A program made the translations under genes and the position numbers. Shown here in pieces: positions 46,035 through 55,191 of a stretch of 64,000 nt of DNA. The notes beneath the pieces are model-generated. The model had not been told where the DNA came from. It ran no database searches and saw nothing but the letters and a program-made list of their open reading frames with translations. This DNA is from Armillaria gallica (taxonomy: Eukaryota > Basidiomycota > Agaricomycetes > Agaricales > Physalacriaceae): contig JBANDB010000006.1 of assembly GCA_037576215.1 (NCBI GenBank), forward strand, positions 1,116,001 to 1,180,000, in the 5' to 3' direction. The first letter of the stretch is position 1, and each line of letters begins with the position of its first letter.

Positions 46035-47134
46035 TTGTAGTTTTATCGAAATGATTTTCTGGCAAACCTGATTTTGAGCGAGCTGGGGAATCGATAACCT
46101 GGCAGCGCGGACGCATACTGGTCGACCATTGGGTGCCTTCGGTTTTCGATTTACTCTGAAAGACTACAGCTATCATCTCGAAGGTAACAAAGAGATCCTA
46201 CTGCAAGTAGAATATACCAACTAGTTCTTGAGATCAATAAAACGATACCCAGTTAGATACTTAGAAGGAGAATGTCCTGCTGAGTACAATTTTCTGCCAA
46301 GTAATAATAATTGCAGCTTGCCCAACGTCCGTCCGGTCAGCTTTCCATCCCAAAGACTCGGAGTACCGGTCCGTCTCACCGCGCTTCATTCTTCGTTGTC
46401 TCTTTTAAGTACTGCTGTTGCCTCTAACAGCAAGGTCTCAACGTAGTACCACTTATACACAAATTTCCATCGAGAATTGTGCACCTGCTCATCTTCTTAG
46501 TAGAAAACATACTCACAAAAAAATTCTTCCTTCACGTCTTCTCTGACGCAGTCCCCTATCCATTTACTGAGGTCCCCGGCTAAGAAGATGGGCTGGGGCG
46601 GAGAGAGCAGTCCGCTTCCAAAGGTAACCGGGACTCGGCCATTTGAAATAAAACATTCTTTCGAATAAAAACATGGAATTATTGCCGACCGTGAAGGCGC
46701 CGGACGTTGCGCCACAATCGGACAACGGCCTGGGACCGGCAGAACTCGAATATAGACGGCCGTCGTTGTTGAAATGAGAGACGCGCATGCATGGAGGAGT
46801 GCATGGACTCGAAACATATCGGATTAACGTAAGGCGTACATGCAGGAGCGAGCCTGGGAATGAATTGACGACGGTGGATTGATTGGAATTGCACCTGACG
46901 ACGTTGCGAAGATGGATGGTTGGCGCATGGAGGTGAAACCAGGTGTGAGCTCGCTTGAATTGTGCACTGGATGTTAGAGCAGAGATGGCAACCATCAAGG
47001 ATCTAGTTGGAACTCGAAGCGGTGGAGAACCGCATCCATGAGTTGATTAAAGTATATACACCGAAGAAATGCAGACATTTGGAGACAAAAAAGGTAGCCA
47101 AAAATTATACAGAATAATCCAACTAGTCATACAA
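46035..47134. other. Gene-poor spacer
   Basis: Between the protease relic and the 3' end of the Zn2Cys6 gene. Apart from a segment at 46141-46260 that resembles 50371-50497, nothing recognisable; open frames are short and unsupported. Confidence 0.5.
46141..46260 (+). repeat. Degenerate direct repeat, copy 1
   Basis: Begins TTTTCGATTTACTCTGAA and contains TACAGCTATCA, AAAGAGATC and GTTAGATAC. The same words in the same order occur at 50371-50497. Identity is only moderate, judged by eye. Confidence 0.45.
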
Positions 47135-47855
47135 TTACACCAAAGCCTCGCCGACAGTGAAATGGACATGGTCGCCCTCACCCAGAGTAAGCCTAACAGG
47201 CAAACGAGGGTCAATCCTAACTGGAGCACTGCTTCCGACGTAAAAATCGCCCCTGCTAAAATTGCGAGTGATGGCAGCGGCTTCTTCCTCTGTGAGGTTG
47301 CGAGGGCGCTTTGATGGACGGAAAGTGGAGGAAGAGGCACCGGTGAAAGCACCGTTGTAGTCGTAGTACTGGGTATGGTTGAGGTTTGGGGTGGGTGCGT
47401 AGATGGGGGGCGGAGCATTAAAGGCGGGGGTGGCCGCCGCTGGGGAGGGGTGAGCGGCGAGCAGCGGGGATGGGATAGGGGTGAACATACGGGGAGGGTG
47501 ACTGTGGTCCTGTGCGTCGGGATCAGGATACGCGCATGATGCTCCAAGGCCACGCTTCAAACAAGACTGCACGTTGTTAGCTCGAGTTTGGCTGTAAATT
47601 TAGGACATACCTGGCAAGGCAACACTTCGCTGCATCTGGTCTTTCCAGTGTGGCAGGCAACACATGCACGTCGTACAGACGGGGCCTTTGCTACGGAAGA
47701 TAGTCAGATTGGGCACTGCGGCTGATAGATAACACACGTTTTCTGGGGGTGTCAGAGGGAGTACCTGTGGGTTGCTGGGGCTGGACCTGCTGTATGTTCT
47801 GCTGCTGCTGGATATCCAGGGAAGCGTCGATTTCGTCGGTCGGGATGGCTGACAT
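47135..47855 (-). CDS. Small Zn(II)2Cys6 transcription factor
   Basis: Putative DNA-binding regulator. Exons are 47855-47765, 47690-47611 and 47566-47135, giving 200 residues. After an N-terminal acidic and Gln-rich segment (DIQQQQNIQQVQPQQ), the binuclear cluster reads RRACVACHTGKTRC, then LPCQSC and a final Cys in GASCAYPD, all six cysteines present. The cluster is encoded across the exon 2/3 junction. The rest is Pro/Ala/Tyr-rich and disordered, ending in a short basic KRPRNLTEEEAAAI region and a compact C-terminus. No fungal_trans domain is present, so the protein is much shorter than the XlnR-like gene in this window. It is head-to-head with a bHLH gene, 163 bp apart. Confidence 0.8.
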
Positions 47856-48018
47856 ATCGGGTCGTGCGGACGGTCGACGGGGGGGTCGCGGACGGGCGGA
47901 GGGAAAAGAGAACAGGGTCCCATCAAACCACGGGCTCGGCTTATGTCAGCATCACGGCACAGTATAACCCGGAGCCGGTCCTATATAAATCGATCCTCAA
48001 TCTTTGGCGTGCACCCTC
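47856..48018. promoter_or_regulatory. Shared promoter of two transcription-factor genes
   Basis: 163 bp separate the start codons of the Zn2Cys6 gene (minus) and the bHLH gene (plus). A TATA-like TATATAA at 47981-47987 sits 32 bp before the bHLH ATG. Confidence 0.5.
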
Positions 48019-48602
48019 ATGGACGAGTTTGAGTTTACCTTTGACCATGCTCACCTTCTCCCGACACCGCCGCCCCTCCCGCCCTCCGCAGACCTCTTCA
48101 GTCCCGCCGAGACAACAGACCTCCTCGGCTTCCTCGACAACTTTACTGCCTGGGACACAAACCCACAATTTGACACCTCCTTTCTCGACAATATGATGCC
48201 CTTCACCCGCCACATCCCGTACACCCGTCCCCACCCGTACCCCCACCACACAAATCAGCACCCCCACCAGCACCAACACCAGCAGCCCGCGCCAAACCAC
48301 TCCTCAGCACTCCCCAGAAACGCCTAAACCACATCATGTCAGAGCAGAAACGCCGCAACGCCATACGCGACGGGTACGCCCAGCTCATCACCCTCCTCGC
48401 CCCAGAGGGCTCAGAGCCTACCATACCCATGCCGTCCCGGGGTAGACCCAAGGGGAGCGGCGCCCGTGGAGGCGCAAAGGGCAAGGGCAAGAGCGGTGTC
48501 CTCTTCCGTGCTGTCGAGTACGTGCAATGGCTTGAAGAGGGTCGGGACGCATTGAAGGAGGAGGTGGCGCGAGTGGAGGCAGCTGCGGGTGTGCAGAGAT
48601 AG
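48019..48602 (+). CDS. bHLH transcription factor with AT-hook in the loop (one frame break)
   Basis: Putative E-box regulator. It appears intronless, about 194 residues. The N-terminal half is acidic and hydrophobic (MDEFEFTFDH, LLGFLDNFTAWD) like an activation domain. A Pro/His-rich linker follows. The bHLH begins at KPLLSTPQKRLNHIMSEQKR, with helix 1 IRDGYAQLITLLAP and helix 2 GVLFRAVEYVQWLEEGRDAL. The loop is unusually long, about 30 residues, and carries SRGRPKGS, a canonical AT-hook core, plus a Gly/Lys-rich tract. Frame 1 and the bHLH frame differ by one base; the switch lies somewhere in the C-rich linker at about 48192-48300, and adding one base restores a continuous 584+1 base frame. 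A sequence error in a C run is the simplest cause. Confidence 0.75.
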
Positions 48603-49177
48603 CGGCGTTGTTTGTGCTTGATACCCTGTTCCGGAATACCTGTCTTTACTCGAGGAGTGTACTTTTACATGTGAATTCCCCACACACATACAAGGACCCA
48701 CAACTAGCATGTGAATTCTTCGACACTTAGGGGTACCACTCTACCTCGAACCTCGTACCAAGCTCGCGTCGGTTGCCGGTCCGTCGCTTGTGGCGTCGTT
48801 TCACTCTACTGAGCTCGACAGGAATGTATAGTCCTGATCTCACTGCCGTGGCACGTCCATTCGCTACGGAGCCTCGGACGTTCCACCTAGAGGCTTCCTC
48901 CTAGTTCCTTCCAGGTACTCGGCGCTTTACAGGTGCCTGATATTGACGTCCACCTTGTACCGAAACAAACTTTATTCCCCCTCGGCTCGTATCACCGCCG
49001 ATCTACCTCTTTAAAATTGAACCCGGGACCTCAAATTCACAACGACACACCTAGAAATGAAGGTCGTCTGCTCCGGATTGATCGTAACAACTCGGACCGT
49101 CAACTTGTGCTTTCCTTATCCAGCCTCCTGCGCTTAATGAATGCACACTTGTTGTGTGCATGGGACTGACTTGCAAT

Positions 49178-49385
49178 GTGGTGAACGAGGATTCTCGTAC
49201 ACCGGACACGCTGAACTCGACAAGAACGTACGGCTGCATCCCCCAGTAAGGCCAATCGTCAAGGCGTCGTGAGATGCAGGCCATCGTAAACGTGGTGAAG
49301 GAAGATTCTTGTACACCGGACAAGAGCTTCGCATGCTGAACTCGACAAGAATAGTAAGCCTAATCGTTGAGGCGCCGTGAGACAG
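49178..49385 (+). repeat. Imperfect tandem duplication, about 108-bp period
   Basis: Both copies contain GTGGTGAA, GATTCT, GTACACCGGACA, GCTGAACTCGACAAGAA and a GTAAGGCCAATCGT/GTAAGCCTAATCGT block in the same order. A weaker trace, GAGCTCGACAGGAATG, occurs at 48811. Confidence 0.7.
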
Positions 49386-50370
49386 TGCGGGAGTCCATCA
49401 TGCAGAGGGTCCTCTTCGATGTCGCCTTGCTTCTTCATCCTGATTTACTGACGGTGTTTTCAGTACCGAGAAAGGCACTGTTAACCGAACGAAAACCTTC
49501 CAGGCTTTCACCACTGCCCGCTTGCCACGTCCAATTGCTTGCCGGCATGCAACACCACAGACACAGGCTTCGCTTCGGACACTCCATTCTCCTTGCATTT
49601 CTCGTTACCAACGATTAATCCTCGCCCCTACGTCTTCTGTCTGAGCGAACGACCCCTAAACTTGCCCTCCCCGGTCTCGAGAAAGGAATCGGCTCAGCGA
49701 CATCGCCACTGTCCTCGAACATTTGTACTAATCCCATCCTCGTCGATATCGATGAGCTTTTGTCCTCCGCATGAACTTGTCACAGTGGTGGACAACATGT
49801 GGAAAGACAACCTCATTACCGACTCACCAACTACCTCCCTCCTCGCGCATCGATCTGTGGCGCCCTCCGCCTCTACCTCGATGTACGCATTCCTGCCTGC
49901 TCACCGAGTCGCCCTCACTGGCACACATGACCTCGCTATTGAACGAGGTAAGCGGGCCACGAGGACGTCATTCACGTTCTCTTTATGTGCAACCATGACT
50001 CATTCTTGAACACCACTCTCTCCAAGTTCTCCAGCATTGATGGGGTTTCCATCGCTTGAAAGATCCCCACTGCTCACTTCGTATTTCCTTATGGAAACCT
50101 GTACCATTGTTTTGAACTCTTGGATTGGCTTCCAAGATATTTTTCATCTAGACGCCGTGAGGGAGTACTCTAGGTGGGGCTTTACCAAAGCGGTAATGCA
50201 TGGGGTTCGGTCCCGTAGCATTTACTTATCAGTTGTGTACATCTTGTTTATTTATGGACGTCGTTACGTTTCTATTCAGGAGCACCGACGACTAACAAAA
50301 TCACCTTCCTTCCTTCTTCAATGACCTTTGAAGGTACCATGGACCAACCACCCGTTTACCTGCCTCTGTT

Positions 50371-50497
50371 TTTCGATTTAGTCTGGAATACTATACAGCT
50401 ATCAATGGTCGGAATTACGCGTAATAAAGAGATCATAAAGAACAAAAGTAGATTATACAGACAAGTTCATGGTACCAAGAAAACCAGCTAATAGATA
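50371..50497 (+). repeat. Degenerate direct repeat, copy 2
   Basis: Partner of 46141-46260, sharing TTTTCGATTTA, ACAGCTATCA, AAAGAGATC and AGATAC near the end. It lies in the 3' flank of FCP1. Confidence 0.45.
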
Positions 50498-50533
50498 CAC
50501 GAAAAGGAAACGCGCCCAGAAGAGAAAGTCTTG

Positions 50534-53141
50534 CTATCCCCAGTCCTCTTCCAGTTCTTTCGCTAGGAAATCGTCATCGACTTCGACATCCTCCTCTTCC
50601 TCTTCGTCGTCATCGTCGTCGTCCTCTTCTTCTACATCCATAGCGCTCACCGCCTCCTTCAGCGTCGACCCCTCAAGCTTCCGTTTTTTCGTCTCAGGAC
50701 TTCCCCCATCAACAGATATCGACGGCGTCACGCTTCTCGACCTTGTTCGTTTCCTCGGTGTACCAGGGGCGCTAAACACGACACCTCGTCATCTCCCTAC
50801 CCAAGCCGGACAAACAGCAAGGGCACACGTACCTCTCATCATCGGGATCCCAAACCCTATATCTATACCCTGCATCTTCATCCTCGTCATCATCGCTCTC
50901 ATTCATGGCAGCGTCAACCTCGTCATTGATATCATTCCAATCAATCTCACCGATCTCCAGCTCATTTCCCGCCTCATGGTGGTGCTTGTCCTTGTCCCGC
51001 ACAACGACACCATGTGTCAGGACGCTTTCCCTGTCCACCCCAGGATCCATCAGGTACGGACTCTCGTCCAGCCGCCGCCAAAGCGTTATACAATCAGTGA
51101 GCCATTGCGCCCACACGACTTTGACTCCCGGCCGTTTCGAACCGTGGTTCACCTTGTCCGTACCAGGCTGTGGGAGTGTTCAGTGTCACGAGCATGATGA
51201 GGACGAGAGAAAGGGCGACCTTGGCAGCGACGACATGGGTGACTCCTTCGACAAGCTCTGCAGAGCACTTTGCGCCAAACGTGCGCGCCATTTTCCACAC
51301 TTCAGACGATTCGGGTTTCGTATCCATCGGAAAGAGACTGGAGAATACGATATGCACTCCTTGAAGAACTTTACACCGTATACTGGGTATGATTTTCTGC
51401 CAAAGGAAAAGAATTAATGCAAGTCGATAAAAGTCTCACTCTCCTCACCGTTACGTCGCGTTCATCCTCGCCACGTTTCCGTTTATTAGACGATGAAGCG
51501 TCATGAGCATCGAAGAAACGTTGATGGACTTCATCAAGGAGCTATACAATCTCAGATGTTAATTAATTGCCTCTTTGCGCAGAAACTTCACCTTTGCAAC
51601 ACGCTCCAACTCGTTGTCTTGACTTTTCAACAAGGCTTTTTTGTGGTGACTCGTCTGTTTGTGATCGTGCGTTGGACTAACCTCCTTTTCTTTGGTCGCG
51701 TCGTCACTATCTGCGAGCTGCTCTTGCATCTTTGCTAGTGGCCTCCCCTCGACCTGGGCTTCGAGTGCGATCGAGTTCTGTGTGATCAGCGCCTGGGTTG
51801 ACGAGGGCGGGAGGTTAGAAGTGGGTGCTTTTGGGATGAATGCCGAGTTGATGTCGCCAATACCCACGAAAAAGTCGTCTAGAGAAAAACCATGAGATAG
51901 GCAGTATAGGGTGGGAAAATGAACAGGAACGCACAGGGAACTACTTTGATAAGGTTAGGACTCCATTCCCATACATCCCCTCGATCATCAATGATCACCA
52001 CCATGGATGTATCACAAGGGAATAGTCGTTGTAGACTTTTCTGTGTTAGGCCTGCCCTCTTTGTAAATAAGAAATACGACAAAAATCGGTTTGGGACGCA
52101 CTCCCGCTCTCATCTCGACTGAGCAGCCGTCCACCAAAAGCTTCCCGTCCGGGTCAATAGCTGCACACACTTGTTCAGCGTAAGCACGCGTGCCCATAGT
52201 GTATACGTGCATCTCGTATTTGGCTGCCACCCCTTGTAGGAAGGTTTCCCACCCGGGTCTAATATGCGAAGGTGAATGAAAGAAAAGTGGCGAACGAGAA
52301 AACGAACCGAGGTTTGATGTAGTACATACACCCGTCCTGTTCAATGGACTTGCCCTTGCCCTTGGCTTCATACGGTGTCCCGAACGATTCCGGGCCCAGT
52401 CTAAATTTCTTGACATCCCTGAGGGCTTCCCAGTTGGGATTACACTCCTCATCGTCGGTGTCAGAGGACTCATCGTCTGGCTGCACGCCGTTCCCATTCC
52501 TCTGTTGATGTTTCTCCTCCCAAGCCTCGCCCTCCGCTATCCACTCGCCGACCGTAGGGTCCACGGTCGCATGCACGATCGTCTGGTCGAGATCCACGAT
52601 AAGCGAGAGCTTGCGCGCCTTGACGAGGCGCTCTGCGGTCTCGCGTTCGATACGCTGTGCCTCTTCAAGGGACACAGTGGGGCCATTAGCAGAATGTGTC
52701 ATTTGAATAGAAGCGCGAGAAGTATCCGAGAATCCGATATAATCAGAACTAGCATGGGATCTCAGGACCGCACGCACTATTGATAGAGCATGAGACTCAC
52801 TTGGTCATGTCCTTGCCGCACAAAACACACAGGCCACCGAGCTGCATCCCGTGTTTGCACGGTTCCTGTATGACCACGATGGGTTTATCTCTTGCGTGTG
52901 CTGCAGTAATGACATCTCCAGCTTTGGCCTTCCACGATTGGATGTCCCCGTCGACAGCACAGTCCCAGGTCCCGAAACGAGTCTCTGGGCGGCCACTCTG
53001 AGGGGTGGACTGGAAGGAATAGCTCAGCAGACGGGCTCCGCGCTGGACGGTGCTCGAAGAGGGCGCGTCAATGGAGGATATCTTGATTGGGTATGGAAAT
53101 GAAGGCGGGAGAAAGATTTCAGTGGGCGTTTCTTCCGTCAT
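50534..53141 (-). CDS. FCP1: RNA polymerase II CTD phosphatase FCP1 (one frame break)
   Basis: Dephosphorylates the Pol II C-terminal domain to recycle the polymerase. Exons are 53141-52801, 52748-52308, 52258-52102, 52051-51935, 51878-51592, 51541-51449, 51396-51220, 51167-50833 and 50771-50534. The catalytic DxDxT motif is in LSLIVDLDQTIVHA; the FCP-homology domain continues through RPGWETFL and SMVVIIDDRGDVW. A BRCT domain follows (LQGVHIVFSSLFP to VKVVWAQWLTDCI), and the acidic tail ends in a run of Glu/Asp. At 52136-52139 (AAAA on plus) one base is missing; restoring it brings back FGGRLLSRDESGS and gives 728 residues in perfect phase with every intron. Sequence error is likely, since FCP1 is essential. 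Confidence 0.92.
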
Positions 53142-53730
53142 GGTGGTGGCGGACTCGGAGTGCGAAGGCCCGCTGTGCCGGATCATCATTTTCAGCTCTC
53201 CGCCAACATACTGCGTTCGTCTACAGTCGTTTACGTTTCTTCTCTTGTCCCATGTTGTCTCTAATAATAATGCTTTCCTTTGACTTATTTTAGGTGTCCA
53301 CGAGAACTCAGCTGTAGCGTTCTTGTACTCTGCAATGGGTACGCTTCCTTATATATGCTTATTTTTGCTATTATACCTCTCCCTTACCGTCTTCTCTTAC
53401 TGGCTTTGTCGTATTTAAAGTATCGTCTTTTTCTGCCGGAGCGGCACTATGCCAACCTTGCGCTTCGCGCGCTACTTTTCGCCGATGGCGTCTTTGCAAT
53501 ACCTGCAGGGTCATAGCAGAGGATGAACCTCACGTATCACTTAACGACGGTCTTTCTCGTCGAGATTGTTGTTTCATTCAAGATATCACCGCCATTATCC
53601 CAGAATTTACTGATCTCTGGTCCTCTCCTTGTTCTGATTGAACAGTTATGGCTTTTACCCAGGGTATCGAAAGTTTACCCGCAAAGTTTATACATGATGT
53701 TTGCCAGTGCGACTACTACTACTACGACTA
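53142..53730. other. Intergenic, no gene seen
   Basis: Spacer between the FCP1 start and the APH-like 3' end. A short CTA/CGA trinucleotide run lies at 53709-53733. No coding signal recognised. Confidence 0.5.
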
Positions 53731-54855
53731 CTAGTGGTGATCGGTTGCAAGAGCAAAAATAGGCGTTTCCGGGAGCCATTGAGCCAACTTTTCATCGTCA
53801 GAATCGACCCCAACTATATATTCCACACCTTCTCTAACAACCATTTTCGTCTTTTCATTACTACCCCAGGGGATCCTGGGAGTCCAAGCCACAAGATGGG
53901 CTCCCATATGCGTAATAACGTACCGAGCCAACGGTATGTCCTTGGACGGCGAGTAGGCTTTCAAAAACGAGTAGGTCAGGTCATGCGTCGCAGGTGCACA
54001 CGCCGGGTAGAAATGTTCCAACAAACGCAGCTCTGCGCAGAATTGGCCCAAGTCCTGTCCAGGCAGCCCTGTTTTTGCCATCTCCCAGTCGATGACTGAA
54101 ATCCTGGGGTTCTCATCCAGACTCACGAGGATGTTTCCAGGCCAAAAGTCACCCATGACGAACTGTACGGTAATAAGCATGAAGAAGGCTTCGTGTAACA
54201 GGTTAGACTCACTGAACTCTCTGCAGACATGATTTCGCTCTGCATCTTTAAAGCTATATCTCCTACAGCATCTAGGTCCCTTGGCTCGACATCAAGGGGA
54301 GGATCAAACAAAGCAGGCAAGTGGTCCTGCCCGTTTAGCGTCGACACCAGCCGCCCGTACGTGACATACGCCGATATCTGTCTAGCCTGAACATTCGTTT
54401 TGAACAGGTCCAGGATACCCTTGTCCGCATTCCCGTTTGCATGGACCAGTCTGATGAAATACCCCAATGCCTCTCCGATCTTCTTCGCGGAGGCGATAGA
54501 ATAGTTCCCATCAGCAAACAGCTTCTTTAGCGGAACGCTCCCCAGGCCACAGTCATCCATGATAATCACGTTCGCCTTGTCGTCAAAGAGGTGGACATGC
54601 GGGACAGTCACGGGTGAGTCTTCGGGGAGCCAGCTGGTGATCCAAACTGAAGGGTATCCTTCCGTCACCGGAGCCAACATAGGCCGTGCCATGCTTGAGA
54701 ATTACGGTCGACTGTCCTTTATATGCCTGGACGAGATGCAGTCGGAAGATAAAGTTGGCATATCCGCCCGACAGTGATTCAATGTGCGTTGTATTGAAAG
54801 GAGTCCCAGACAGGTATGTTTGTATGTCAGGGATCGTTGAGAGATCCAGCGTCAT
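53731..54855 (-). CDS. APH-family kinase-like protein (one frame break)
   Basis: Aminoglycoside-phosphotransferase/choline-kinase fold; in fungi these are mostly small-molecule kinases of unknown substrate. Exons are 54855-54213 and 54162-53731 with a 50-nt intron. The N-lobe shows SLSGGYANFIFRLHL and VILKHGTAYVG (ATP-lysine strand), then VIIMDDCG hinge, and the C-lobe MGDFWPGNILV, where the usual catalytic His is replaced by Met, followed by the metal-binding VIDWE. The frame slips at about 54624-54627, in a run of four C on the coding strand; removing one base gives 357 residues. A short segment normally found between the N-lobe and VTVPHVHLF also looks missing, so partial decay rather than simple sequence error cannot be excluded. 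Confidence 0.78.
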
Positions 54856-55191
54856 GTTGAGCAGAGGGTAGATGACTGAATCATAATGAATCTAAAACAT
54901 TTTAACGTTGATATCTTCGGTACCGACTGACTATCAAAGAGTCATCGCACTTGGCAGCGGACAAAAGTTCAAAAATCATGTTCAAAGCGTAGTCTCGTAA
55001 ACTAGACTCAACGATCCAAAGTAGTTCACTCTTAATCATTCAATGAATGCCCTGCTCACGTCAATTTGTTGACGGAACAGATGTCAGTGCGATTGTCGTT
55101 CATGTCACAGTACAAAGAAATTCAACTACTAGCTGCTCGATACTCCACGGTGTACAAATGGGAAAAGAATGTTAGAAGTACAAGGGGATGT
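54856..55191. other. Intergenic, no gene seen
   Basis: Between the APH-like start and the eEF2 stop codon. No feature recognised. Confidence 0.5.

Larger units (their letters stand above)
48603..50533. other. Gene-poor spacer with degenerate repeats
   Basis: Nearly 2 kb between the bHLH gene and the FCP1 3' end. It contains the tandem repeat at 49178-49385 and the repeat copy at 50371-50497. Several long open frames exist, but none shows a family motif or splicing pattern. Confidence 0.55.

Noticed and set aside
48990..49030. tRNA-like T-arm (GGTCCCGGGTTCAA on the minus strand)
   Set aside because: No matching acceptor stem, D-arm or anticodon arm could be folded around it; a single box-B-like word is expected by chance.
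49539..50009. 156-codon open frame and neighbours as a possible second protease relic
   Set aside because: I compared it with the aspartic protease motifs because of the nearby shared repeat, but found no ordered matches.
50200..50220. Second box-B-like word GGTTCGGTCCC on the plus strand
   Set aside because: No cloverleaf can be drawn and no A box precedes it at a suitable distance.
53280..53762. Small plus-strand open frames upstream of FCP1
   Set aside because: Short, hydrophobic by composition, and without any motif or conserved splicing; partly overlapping the APH-like gene.
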